DNA of 64,000 nt from Jatrophihabitans sp. GAS493 (lineage in GTDB: Bacteria; Actinomycetota; Actinomycetes; Mycobacteriales; Jatrophihabitantaceae): assembly GCF_900230215.1 (NCBI RefSeq), contig NZ_LT907982.1:2976001-3040000 (forward strand). Reading direction: 5' to 3'. Below the pieces are notes generated by a model. That model was not told the DNA's origin. It did not search any database and saw only the letters and a program-made list of their open reading frames with translations. A program made the position numbers and the translations under genes. This document shows, one piece after another, positions 35,605 through 42,268 of the stretch (position 1 is its first letter; every line of letters starts with the position of its first letter).

Positions 35605-36084
35605 TCAGGCGGCCCAGGACGGTGTCTGGAAGGTGCCGCTGGATCGGTATTTGTCGGTCGCGTCCATCCACGCCGAGACGACAGTGAGCAACTGCTTGTG
35701 GGTCATGGGCTCGGGCTCGAAGCAGACGTATTGACGGCCGCGGCTGTCGGTACGTCGGTGGGTGGCGAGCAGCGAGGACGGGCGCGATCCGTAGCTCGGC
35801 GCGTTCTGGATGTAGGCGCGGCAGCGACGGTCCGGGAATTGGACGAACGCGAAGCCGTAGCGCTGGCCGGCGGACGATCGCAGCCACGCTGAGCAGCGCG
35901 GCAACGCTGATCGCTCGCCGGGCATCGTCCAGAACTGAACCGGTTGGCCGGGCATCGCCCGGCAGCTCGACACGCTCGAGCGCTTGCAGCTCCTCGCCCC
36001 CTGATCGGTCATGCGCAGAGCGACCAGGGTGAGAAGAGCTGAAGCGACGACGATGACGATAGCGATGAAAGCGGTGAGTGGCAT
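35605..36084 (-). CDS. Single-pass anchored protein of unknown function
   Basis: 159 residues; ATG with GAAGGGAG upstream was preferred over the longer frame, which would overlap the preceding gene. An N-terminal membrane segment (TAFIAIVIVVASALLTLVAL) is followed by a soluble domain with four Cys (CKRSSVSSC, LPRC, RRCRAY) that may form disulfides outside the membrane. YGFAFVQFP and YVCFEPEPMTHKQLLTVV are the most protein-like stretches. No family recognised. Confidence 0.6.
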   Translation of the reverse strand: MPLTAFIAIVIVVASALLTLVALRMTDQGARSCKRSSVSSCRAMPGQPVQFWTMPGERSALPRCSAWLRSSAGQRYGFAFVQFPDRRCRAYIQNAPSYGSRPSSLLATHRRTDSRGRQYVCFEPEPMTHKQLLTVVSAWMDATDKYRSSGTFQTPSWAA

Positions 36085-36101
36085 CGAGTCGCTCCCTTCG
36101 G

Positions 36102-36572
36102 TCAGCCGGACATGCTCGCGAAAATGACCCACATGATGAAGCAGGCAAACGCCGCGCACAGCAGGCCGAACGCGATGTAGGCCGCCACGACGAGTGCGGG
36201 CGGGACGAGTGCGACCGAGCAGAGGACACCGCCGGCGGGTGTGACGGCGTGCGTCCAGGCCGGACCTTCACGAAAGCCCTGAGTCGCCACACAGAGCACG
36301 AGCATCACGCCAACGGCACCGGCCGCGACCAGGAAGGCCGGCATCGGATGGCCCCACCAGGTGATGAAGTTGTGCGAGTAGCGGCTGACCCAGCCGGCGC
36401 CGGGGCTCGCGTACCACGGGTGAAAGGTCAGGTACCCGTAGAGGCCGCCGACCAGCATGGCCACGCCGAGGGCGATCCAGGCGAACAGGCGGGTGTCGTC
36501 GCCGAAGCGGATCGGCAGGTGCTCCTGGGCCGCGGCCTTCGGAGCGAGTTCGGATGCACTGAGTGCGCCCAT
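36102..36572 (-). CDS. Four-TM membrane protein
   Basis: 156 residues; ATG with AAGGAGA upstream. Four hydrophobic segments are evident: LFAWIALGVAMLVGGLYGYL, MPAFLVAAGAVGVMLVLCV, GGVLCSVALVPPALVVAAYI and AFGLLCAAFACFIMWVIFA. A His/Trp-rich loop (FHPWYAS, WVSRYSHNFITWWGHP) lies between the first two. It begins a run of membrane-related genes after a terminator and tandem 18-bp repeats. Function unknown. Confidence 0.65.
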   Translation of the reverse strand: MGALSASELAPKAAAQEHLPIRFGDDTRLFAWIALGVAMLVGGLYGYLTFHPWYASPGAGWVSRYSHNFITWWGHPMPAFLVAAGAVGVMLVLCVATQGFREGPAWTHAVTPAGGVLCSVALVPPALVVAAYIAFGLLCAAFACFIMWVIFASMSG

Positions 36573-36585
36573 GGTGATTCTCCTT

Positions 36586-36621
36586 GTCGTGAGATGAGTC
36601 CGGGTCGTGAGATGAGTCCGG
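36586..36621 (-). repeat. Perfect tandem 18-bp repeat, possibly degenerate promoter elements
   Basis: Two adjacent identical copies (36586-36603, 36604-36621); minus strand CCGGACTCATCTCACGAC. Each keeps the CGGAC and CATCT parts of the six-copy promoter element but has CAC where TTGCC is expected. They sit just upstream of the four-TM membrane gene. Confidence 0.55.
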
Positions 36622-36650
36622 CCGGGCCCGAGAAGGTCGGGCCCGGCCGG
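36618..36650 (-). terminator. Intrinsic-type hairpin after the YbjN-like gene
   Basis: Perfect 12-bp arms CCGGCCGGGCCC and its complement (36618-36629, 36639-36650) around a 9-nt loop, 38 bp after the stop of the YbjN-like gene. No long T-run, as is common in high-GC terminators. Confidence 0.65.
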
Positions 36651-36687
36651 TTGGGACGGGATGGTTGGGACGGGTTGGTCGAGCTGG

Positions 36688-37134
36688 CTACGCGGCGTTC
36701 TCGGTCGCCTCGGCGATCCCGAGCAGCGTCAGCTCGGTATTGAACTCGGCCACGGCGCTGATGATCATCGAGATCGCCCGCGGCAGGACCGCGGCCAGGT
36801 GGTCCGAGGTCGGCAAGCAGTCGCGGCCGGCGACAACCATCTGCACCGTGACGACGAAGAAGTCATCAGCGGGCGCGAACAGCTTGGCGCCGACCATGTT
36901 TCGGTTGACGGTCGCGATGGTGGCATCGAGCGCCGGCTTCGGTAGATCGGTCTTGAACGAGGTGTAGATCCGGAGCACCTCGGGATCGCTCGGTGCCGTG
37001 TTGACGACACACAACCGAAGACCGTTGTCGAGGGTGGCGTGGACGTCGCCGTCTTGCTCGGCTACTGCGGACACGCCGAGCTTGTCGTTGAAGACCTCGA
37101 CGTACCGGGTTGCGAACTTGGTCGGATCACACAT
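36688..37134 (-). CDS. YbjN-like (type III chaperone fold) protein
   Basis: 148 residues. The pattern of a short helix, strands with LRLCVVNTAP and EVLRIYTSF, then a long helix LDATIATVNRNMVGAKLF, a strand FFVVTVQMVV and a final helix AISMIISAVAEFNTEL is that of the YbjN/Tir-chaperone-like fold, which usually binds and holds another protein. The ATG overlaps the end of the 53-aa ORF by 8 nt and has GAAGGGAG upstream, so both are read from promoter element 4. It is followed by a terminator. Confidence 0.6.
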   Translation of the reverse strand: MCDPTKFATRYVEVFNDKLGVSAVAEQDGDVHATLDNGLRLCVVNTAPSDPEVLRIYTSFKTDLPKPALDATIATVNRNMVGAKLFAPADDFFVVTVQMVVAGRDCLPTSDHLAAVLPRAISMIISAVAEFNTELTLLGIAEATENAA

Positions 37135-37288
37135 TGCGGGTACTCCCTTCGAGAATGCGGGCGCGGTACATGGGAGGGGTGGGAAGGCAGCTGGTCTCGT
37201 CGAGCCGGAATCCGCCGTCCGCGTCTTCCGACGCGTGGTGCATGGGCGGGAGCGCCGGCTCGTAGGCCGACGGCTTGGTGGTGGTCAT
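37127..37288 (-). CDS. Short ORF, 53 aa, first gene after promoter element 4
   Basis: ATG overlapping the stop of the ClpB-like gene (ATGA), with AGGAGA upstream. The peptide starts MTTTKPSAYEPALPPMHHA, is acidic in the middle (SEDADGGFRLDE) and has a single Cys (ETSCLPTPPMYRARILEG). It precedes a YbjN-like chaperone-fold gene and follows AAA+ and E1-type genes, so it could be a small substrate or adaptor; that is a guess. A single 15-bp promoter element lies 53 bp upstream inside the previous gene. Confidence 0.55.
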   Translation of the reverse strand: MTTTKPSAYEPALPPMHHASEDADGGFRLDETSCLPTPPMYRARILEGSTRNV

Positions 37289-38619
37289 GGCTTCTCCTGT
37301 GCATTCGTTGGTGACCCGGCGGTCGGGTCACCTGGTACTAGGCAAGACGCGTCCGAAGTCGGCGCGGCAGTGGCGTCCGTCCGGGCCGAAGGCGCGACTT
37401 GCGGGTCGGCTCCGATTACCCGGACGGTCGTGCCGGCGGCCTGGGCGGCTAACTGCGCCCCGAGCTGGGCGTCGATGAGGTACTCCAGGGCGCGCACCCC
37501 GATGGTGCTGTGCCGGGTGTCGTTCAGAACGCGCCTCAGGTACGCCGGGTCGATCTCGCTGACCGACAGGCCATAGTCGGCCGCCACCCGCGCGACGCTC
37601 CGCGCGGCGACTTCGGCGCGCTGCCGGCCGGTGAGCGGAGTGAACCCGCACATGTGGCGGAAGCGCCCGACGACCTCCGGGCGCGTACCGCGCTCGATCA
37701 GGGCTCGCCGGGCCATCTCCTCCTGGTCGCCGCCGGGCGCGACCGCCAGGTTGGATGTGAACAGCAGCACCGATCGGGTCGCCGGGCGCCCCGTGTCGCT
37801 GCTGCCGAGCCGGCCCGCGTCCATCAGATTCATCAGCGCGGTGAGCACGTCGGGGTGCGCCTTGTCGATCTCGTCGAACACGACGACGCACCGCGGGTTG
37901 GCGGCGAGTTCCGAGGCGAGTGACGTGCCTTCGCCGTGCCCGACATACCCCGGAGGCGCACCGTGGAGGCGGGCAACCGCGTGGCGTTCGCTGTATTCGT
38001 TCATGTCGTATCGAAGCGAGCGCCACGTTTCGCCGCTCAACGCAGTGAGCGAGGTCGCCAGCCGCTCGCCGACGAGCGTCTTGCCGGTGCCCGTCGGGCC
38101 GTAGAGCAGGATCGACACCGGTCGTCGTGGACGCATCTTGGCTGTGTGGTGGGCGACGGTCGTTGCGATGACGTTGACCGCCTCGGCTTGGCCGACGACC
38201 TCCTCGCGGATGGCCGCCTCAAGCTCCGGGGCGCTGACCGGGCGCGTCGCGTCCTCGGACTCCGCTTCGACGGCGTCGAGGTCGACCGTCGGGTAGCGGA
38301 CCGCCGTGGGTGCGGCGGCGCGGGCAACCTTCGGCTCGGGCAGCTTGGAACTGAGCCATTCGATCGCGGTGTCGAGGTCGCTGAACGCATGCGTGCCGGC
38401 GGTGACCCAGGCGTGGACCTCAGCGTCGAGCCCGACGTAGCGGACCTTGCGGTCGACCTGCAGCAGGACGGTGGTGCCGTTATCCTCGACCCCGATCCGA
38501 CCTGCCCTCGGCACGCAGCCGGTGGGCAGTGGGTGGTTGCGGTATTCGACGCAGCACGAGGCTGCGCGCTCGCGCAGCCGGGCGCGCTCGGCCGAATCAA
38601 GCGCGGTAATGGCGGTCAT
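37285..38619 (-). CDS. ClpB/ClpX-type AAA+ unfoldase
   Basis: 444 residues with one AAA+ module of the Clp/Hsp100 D2 type. Motifs: EEVVGQAEAVNVIA, Walker A GPTGTGKT (about 174-181), an aromatic pore loop HGAPPGYVGHGEG (about 219-231), Walker B VVVFDEIDKAH (about 245-255) and sensor I VLLFTSNLA. The C-terminal small domain (HSTIGVRALEYLIDAQLG) is also Clp-like. The ~120 N-terminal residues replace the usual Clp_N and first AAA modules; no ClpP-binding loop is recognised. It should unfold or remodel proteins. Genes upstream encode JAB-E1 and a small partner, suggesting modified proteins as substrates. Promoter element 4 lies inside its 3' end. Confidence 0.85.
   Translation of the reverse strand: MTAITALDSAERARLRERAASCCVEYRNHPLPTGCVPRAGRIGVEDNGTTVLLQVDRKVRYVGLDAEVHAWVTAGTHAFSDLDTAIEWLSSKLPEPKVARAAAPTAVRYPTVDLDAVEAESEDATRPVSAPELEAAIREEVVGQAEAVNVIATTVAHHTAKMRPRRPVSILLYGPTGTGKTLVGERLATSLTALSGETWRSLRYDMNEYSERHAVARLHGAPPGYVGHGEGTSLASELAANPRCVVVFDEIDKAHPDVLTALMNLMDAGRLGSSDTGRPATRSVLLFTSNLAVAPGGDQEEMARRALIERGTRPEVVGRFRHMCGFTPLTGRQRAEVAARSVARVAADYGLSVSEIDPAYLRRVLNDTRHSTIGVRALEYLIDAQLGAQLAAQAAGTTVRVIGADPQVAPSARTDATAAPTSDASCLVPGDPTAGSPTNAQEKP
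37341..37355 (-). promoter_or_regulatory. Sigma-54-like -24/-12 promoter element, copy 4
   Basis: Minus strand CGGACGCGTCTTGCCT, inside the 3' end of the ClpB-like gene and 53 bp before the ATG of the 53-aa ORF. In the gene frame it encodes SDASCL. Confidence 0.7.
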
Positions 38620-38644
38620 ATCTCTCCTTCTTGTTGAGGTCGGG

Positions 38645-38674
38645 GCGAACGGTCCGCTTACGCGGACCGTTCGC
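38645..38674 (-). terminator. Hairpin spanning the JAB-E1 stop codon
   Basis: Perfect 13-bp arms GCGAACGGTCCGC (38645-38657) and its complement (38662-38674) with a 4-nt loop containing the TAA stop. It could terminate or partly attenuate transcription between the JAB-E1 and ClpB-like genes. Confidence 0.6.
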
Positions 38675-40247
38675 TGATGACCGACGTGGGCAGGACGCGG
38701 GTATCCCCGAGTCGGCCGACGCAGTCGGACAGGTCGCCGGTGCCGCCGCAGTCGGGGCAGGTCGGGTAGCCGTTGCTGTCGGGCCGGTCCGGCTTCTGCG
38801 GGCGGTAGAGCGCGAGGTCGGCCGCCAGGACGCCGGCGGTCGACTCCGCCACGGCCGTCTCGAATAGCTTCAGGCCGAGCGTCGTACCGATCTCGGTGTC
38901 GAGGCCGATGAGGATCAGGTTGCGCTCCGCCACGGCGTCGAGGAACGCGTCCACCCGCGGCACCGAAGGGTGGTTCACGTCGCGGACGCGCGACAGCCTC
39001 GTCAGCAGCCCGATCGCCAGCTGGTGCTTCGCCGCGTTCAGGCGCGCCGTCGCGTAGAACGGGGTGCCGTGCGAGCTGACCGTGTTGCGGTAACCCTGCT
39101 CCAGGTAGCTGCGGTAGCGCCCGGCCGTGGCACAGCGGATGCAGGCCGGCGTGATGCCCGGTGCGCTGAAGGTGATCTCGACGCCGCGGCCCTGGTGATA
39201 GACGAGTCCCCCGAGTACCGCCACGCCGAGTTCTAGGCCGAGTCGGCTCACCCGCGCCTGCGTGTAGAAGTCGTCGGTGAACGCGCAGAGCAGGGTGCTG
39301 GTGGGAACGTGGACGTCCGGGCCGGGGAGCGAGCCGAAGACGAGGCGGCGCATGGCGGCGTCGGTGATCGTGTCGTCGAGGCCGGCCCGGATGGTCCAGA
39401 CGCGGGCGAAGGGCGAGACATCGGTGATCGCCTTGGCGGTCGCGTCCACCTTGGCCATGCCGATCTCGGACCGGTACACGTGCTGGGTCGCGATGTTCGG
39501 GTAGGCGACGACGTCGGGATCGATCAGCACGAACTCACCGACGCCGCAGCGCGCCATCTCTTCGAGGAAGCCGCGGCTGCCGCCGCAGCCGACCGCGACG
39601 ATCCGGGCCCCCGCCAGGGCCGCCAGGTCGTACGCATCCCGGACCCGGTCGAACTCTAGGAAGCGGGTCGGGTCGACGGGGTCACGCGCCGGGAGGACCG
39701 TGCCGTCGAGTTGCTCCAGCCCCTTGTCGCGGGTCACGGCGTAGCCGTGCATGGTGAAGTGCCCGGTGTCGGGGATCGTTTGGGCGATCGGCATGAGGAA
39801 GCGGTCGAGCTCCGGGATGCCGTCCATGATCTGCTGCGCGTAGCGCAGGTCCTGACCGGACGGGCGCCGGCTACCGGCCGGGTGGCTGTGGACGAAGCCC
39901 AGCAGGTTGATGTTCGCCGGATTCCAGTCCTCGCGCAGCAACCGGTTGAGGAAGAGGTGGTCCGGGTAGTACGTGGCTCCGGTGGTGGCTGCGGTCGTGT
40001 CGAAGTGATACTCGGTGACGGTGCCCGACCCGCGGACGCCGCCGAACATGCCACCGGACTCCGCGCGCTGCGAGCCGACAGTGCGCATTATCTCGTGGGA
40101 GACCGAGGTCGTCATGACGAGCGGCGCGGGCGCCTTGAGCTCGGCGGGTGGGATCGCGATGATGCGGTGCGTGTTGAGCGCTATGGCGTGCGCCGTGGCG
40201 CCGGCGAGATCAGCGAGCGTGGTGGCGATGGTGCGGATGATCTTCAT
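38658..40247 (-). CDS. JAB (JAMM) protease fused to ThiF/E1-like domain
   Basis: 529 residues. N-terminal JAMM domain: Glu63 (RAESGGMFGG), then H120-S-H122-P with Ser130 and Asp133 in the exact JAMM spacing. The E1/ThiF domain begins near 214 (IVAVGCGGSRG), with LIDPD (Asp243, Asp245). Two zinc pairs, CIRC (369-372) and CPDC (497-500), bracket the C-terminal part. JAB and E1 domains handle ubiquitin-like proteins or peptide C-termini: one cleaves, the other adenylates. No ubiquitin-fold gene is evident, so the substrate may be one of the short ORFs nearby. The ATG overlaps the stop of the 144-aa gene by one base (TAATG). Confidence 0.85.
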   Translation of the reverse strand: MKIIRTIATTLADLAGATAHAIALNTHRIIAIPPAELKAPAPLVMTTSVSHEIMRTVGSQRAESGGMFGGVRGSGTVTEYHFDTTAATTGATYYPDHLFLNRLLREDWNPANINLLGFVHSHPAGSRRPSGQDLRYAQQIMDGIPELDRFLMPIAQTIPDTGHFTMHGYAVTRDKGLEQLDGTVLPARDPVDPTRFLEFDRVRDAYDLAALAGARIVAVGCGGSRGFLEEMARCGVGEFVLIDPDVVAYPNIATQHVYRSEIGMAKVDATAKAITDVSPFARVWTIRAGLDDTITDAAMRRLVFGSLPGPDVHVPTSTLLCAFTDDFYTQARVSRLGLELGVAVLGGLVYHQGRGVEITFSAPGITPACIRCATAGRYRSYLEQGYRNTVSSHGTPFYATARLNAAKHQLAIGLLTRLSRVRDVNHPSVPRVDAFLDAVAERNLILIGLDTEIGTTLGLKLFETAVAESTAGVLAADLALYRPQKPDRPDSNGYPTCPDCGGTGDLSDCVGRLGDTRVLPTSVISERSA

Positions 40248-40681
40248 TAGTTGCTCCCGAAGAATCGGCGCAGGACACCCCGGCGGGGCATCGCTGCATT
40301 GGGTTGGTTGACGTTGCTTCTGGGCGGTGTTGCGCCGCCGGCGCCCCAGTTGGCTGAGGACGACCAGTCGAAGACCTTCGATTGGTCGTAGCCCGGCGGC
40401 GGGCGGAAGGTGCCGGTCTTGATGTAGTGCTGGGTGCAGTCCGACCACTGCGCGGCAACGCCTTTGGCGGCGTCGAGCGTGGGGATGGGTCGGTCCCAGC
40501 AGATGTATAGGCCCCGGGCGTCCGACAGGCGGTGCACGATGGCGGGTGACGATGACCGGGACCCGTAACCGGGTTGATTGACGATGTAGATGCGCCAGTC
40601 ACCGTTGATGTGGACGAAGTCGAACGTGTAATCGACGTGGTCGAACGTTCGGTACTTCGTGCGCTTGATTTCTGTTGTCAT
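40247..40681 (-). CDS. Small protein coupled to JAB-E1, possible E2-like partner
   Basis: 144 residues; ATG with GAGGAGAGGA upstream. The conserved-looking core is HINGDWRIYIVNQPGYG, YICWDRPIPTLDAAKGVAA and WSDCTQHYIKTGTF, with two Cys (in ICW and SDC). Its place directly before JAB-E1 is where an E2-type conjugation factor or an adaptor is found in bacterial ubiquitin-like operons, but I cannot identify the E2 fold by eye. The tail is disordered and basic. The frame is open further upstream through a 9-bp repeat as Gly-Pro-Arg repeats, but the strong ribosome binding site favours this start. Confidence 0.6.
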   Translation of the reverse strand: MTTEIKRTKYRTFDHVDYTFDFVHINGDWRIYIVNQPGYGSRSSSPAIVHRLSDARGLYICWDRPIPTLDAAKGVAAQWSDCTQHYIKTGTFRPPPGYDQSKVFDWSSSANWGAGGATPPRSNVNQPNAAMPRRGVLRRFFGSN

Positions 40682-40687
40682 GTCCTC

Positions 40688-40750
40688 TCCTCGTGGTCCT
40701 CGTGGTCCTCGTGGTCCTCGTGGTCCTCGTGGTCCTCGTGGTCCTCGGGG
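40688..40750 (-). repeat. Six-copy 9-bp tandem repeat in a leader
   Basis: Six perfect copies of TCCTCGTGG (plus strand) from 40688 to 40741, then one variant. On the minus strand each unit carries GAGGA, a Shine-Dalgarno-like core, and the array ends a few bases before the ribosome binding site and ATG of the 144-aa gene. Copy number could vary by slippage. Confidence 0.85.
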
Positions 40751-40793
40751 GTTGGGGTGCCACCCGGCCTCGGCGCGGGTGGCACCCTCTTCA

Positions 40794-40886
40794 TCACCGG
40801 TCGGCGTGGAAGCCACCGGCCGGGATCTCGTCCCCGCCGTGGAAACCGCCCGCGGGGATCTCGTCCCCACCGAAGGTGCGCGTCAT
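40794..40886 (-). CDS. 30-aa peptide with two copies of GGDEIPAGGFH
   Basis: ATG preceded by AGGAGGTGATGAC, one of the strongest ribosome binding sites in the window. The peptide is MTRTF, two exact tandem copies of GGDEIPAGGFH, then ADR. Exact internal repetition plus a strong start signal in front of E2-candidate and JAB-E1 genes suggests a translated small substrate, for example one whose repeat ends are modified or cleaved. It lies directly after a terminator, so it is the first ORF of that transcript. Not related to any peptide family I know. Confidence 0.6.
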   Translation of the reverse strand: MTRTFGGDEIPAGGFHGGDEIPAGGFHADR

Positions 40887-40923
40887 GTCATCACCTCCTT
40901 CTCGTGTCGATGTGTGGATGACA

Positions 40924-40963
40924 AAGGGCCCGTCCATCTCCTGTTGGAGGTGGACGGGCCCTT
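40924..40963 (-). terminator. Strong hairpin terminator after the 70-aa gene
   Basis: 18-bp arms AAGGGCCCGTCCATCTCC and its near-complement (one G-T pair) around a 4-nt loop, followed on the minus strand by TTTGT. Ends the transcript from promoter element 5, or attenuates it before the 30-aa ORF. Confidence 0.75.
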
Positions 40964-40977
40964 CGGTTCGATGTGGT

Positions 40978-41190
40978 CTAGCGGGCCTTGCGGTCGTAGA
41001 CGACCTTGCCGTCGCGCTTGACGGTGTGGCCGTGACCGGCCCCGTCCGGCTTGCCGCGGCCGCCCGAATAGACGTCGGTCTTGGAGCCGTACGTGCGGAT
41101 CTTGGTCTTCTGACCGTCGCTGGTGCGCCCGTAGGTCTCCAACTTGCCGCTGCGTGTGAGCTTGTTGCCGCCAGTGCTGCGCATGCCCAT
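40978..41190 (-). CDS. 70-aa basic, Gly/Thr-rich protein
   Basis: ATG with GGAAGGGGG upstream; the longer frame would start inside the promoter region. The sequence is repetitive in short strands (RTYGSKTDVYSGG, RGKPDGAGHGHTVKRDGKVV), which looks like a small all-beta nucleic-acid or protein-binding module. It is the only gene between promoter element 5 and the terminator at 40924-40963, so it can be expressed alone at high level. Family unknown. Confidence 0.65.
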   Translation of the reverse strand: MGMRSTGGNKLTRSGKLETYGRTSDGQKTKIRTYGSKTDVYSGGRGKPDGAGHGHTVKRDGKVVYDRKAR

Positions 41191-41237
41191 GTGATTCACC
41201 CCCTTCCGGGGTGCGGTGAGTGGGTCACAGGTCAATA

Positions 41238-41252
41238 GGCAAGATGCGTCCG
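41238..41252 (-). promoter_or_regulatory. Sigma-54-like -24/-12 promoter element, copy 5
   Basis: Minus strand CGGACGCATCTTGCCT in the gap between the 161-aa and 70-aa genes, 48 bp before the ATG of the latter. It is the closest copy to the consensus. Confidence 0.8.
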
Positions 41253-41266
41253 AAGCGCGGATCCAC

Positions 41267-41752
41267 CTAGCGCCGCCGGGCCCAGCGCCAGACCAGCGAG
41301 ACGACGATGAAGTAGATGAGGCTGCGGATCGGGTCCGAGATCGCGAGGGTGACCGTGTCGAGCACGCCCTGAATTACCCCGATCAGCACGGCCGGGATCA
41401 GGCCGCTGGTCGTGTGATTGATCCAGACGTACTGACCGGCGAAGTACAGGAACGGGGCGGCGAAGGCGAGCAGTACGCCGACCCGAATCGCCGTCATTGC
41501 CTGAGCGCGTCGGTCGAACTGCTCGATACCCCCGCGTCGACGGACGAGGCGGGTATCGCGGGAGCGCACCGTCGCGTGCACGGCTCCGAGTCCCGAGTCG
41601 AATCTGACCCGCAAGCGAGAGCCGGTCCGGTTGAGGACGACGCCATGAGTGCCGCGTCTGAGGCCCCTTCCGGTCGGCGAGTCAACGATGCTCAGCGGCA
41701 CCCGGCGTTTGAGGGCGACCCAGTCGCCCGCTGAAGCGTTTGATCCGAACAT
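41267..41752 (-). CDS. SH3/KOW-like domain plus two TM segments
   Basis: 161 residues; ATG with AGGAGG upstream. The first ~70 residues are short beta strands (GDWVALKRRVPL, RGTHGVVLNRTGSRLRVRF) like a small SH3 or KOW barrel. Two hydrophobic segments follow: VGVLLAFAAPFLYFAGQYV and a longer one near the end (SLIYFIVVSLVWRW), so the barrel faces one side of the membrane. It is second after promoter element 6, 25 bp downstream of the coiled-coil gene. Function unknown. Confidence 0.65.
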   Translation of the reverse strand: MFGSNASAGDWVALKRRVPLSIVDSPTGRGLRRGTHGVVLNRTGSRLRVRFDSGLGAVHATVRSRDTRLVRRRGGIEQFDRRAQAMTAIRVGVLLAFAAPFLYFAGQYVWINHTTSGLIPAVLIGVIQGVLDTVTLAISDPIRSLIYFIVVSLVWRWARRR

Positions 41753-41777
41753 CGAGCACCTCCTGTCAGGTCGGCGA

Positions 41778-42056
41778 TCAGGGAAGGGGGAGCTTGAACT
41801 TGAGCTTGGGATCGACCGGGCGCGGTTCAACCGGGCGGAGCTCGTCTTCGTTGACTGCGCCCATGAGGTTGTTGCCGTCTTGGCGCATCTGCTGGTGCAC
41901 CTTCTTCTCGTTCTCGGCGAGGTCGTGCACCTGCTGCTCCTGCCGCTGATGCTCTGCCTGCTGCGGCGTCGTGTGTTTCGGGGCCAGGGCGGTAAAGCCG
42001 ATGGTTGCGATAGTCGCGGTGACGGCAACGACCGCTGTGAATTGCTTGATGGACAT
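41778..42056 (-). CDS. Anchored coiled-coil protein, 92 aa
   Basis: ATG with GAGAGGAAG upstream, 38 bp after promoter element 6. An N-terminal hydrophobic segment (FTAVVAVTATIATIGFTAL) is followed by a Gln/Glu-rich helix (QAEHQRQEQQVHDLAENEKK) and a Pro-rich tail, so it is likely a membrane-anchored or exported coiled coil. First gene of that transcript, with the SH3-TM gene next. Confidence 0.65.
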   Translation of the reverse strand: MSIKQFTAVVAVTATIATIGFTALAPKHTTPQQAEHQRQEQQVHDLAENEKKVHQQMRQDGNNLMGAVNEDELRPVEPRPVDPKLKFKLPLP

Positions 42057-42093
42057 GGACTTCCTCTCGTCAGCGTGCTGGTACGACGAGTTA

Positions 42094-42108
42094 GGCAAAT
42101 CGCGTCCG
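42094..42108 (-). promoter_or_regulatory. Sigma-54-like -24/-12 promoter element, copy 6
   Basis: Minus strand CGGACGCGATTTGCCT, 38 bp before the ATG of the coiled-coil gene. It marks the right edge of the putative regulon. Confidence 0.75.
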
Positions 42109-42114
42109 AAGGAT

Positions 42115-42268
42115 CAGGCGTAACTCGAGGAGACTCCCTGGTCAGGTCGCGAATCTCGTCGGGCGTGAACGCCTGGATCGCGGTGCCGTTCCGCGCCGCC
42201 TCGACGACAGACCGTTCCACGGCCTGCGATCGTGACAGCGGTAGGGCTTCGACATACACGCTCAGCAT
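42115..42268 (-). other. Open minus-strand fragment with coding character
   Basis: From an ATG at 42268 the frame reads VYVEALPLSRSQAVERSVV and AIQAFTPDEIRDLTRES with GC-rich third positions, then runs without its own stop into the next gene in another frame. It may be the remnant of a gene cut off by the insertion of, or recombination near, promoter element 6. It overlaps the plus-strand fragment at 42245 by 24 bp. Confidence 0.3.

Noticed and set aside
40688-40750. CRISPR-like array
   Set aside because: The unit is 9 bp with no spacers, so it is a simple tandem repeat.
40681-40870. Collagen-like Gly-Pro-Arg protein as N-terminus of the 144-aa gene
   Set aside because: The ATG at 40681 has a strong ribosome binding site, and the upstream frame overlaps the 30-aa ORF and lacks a good start.
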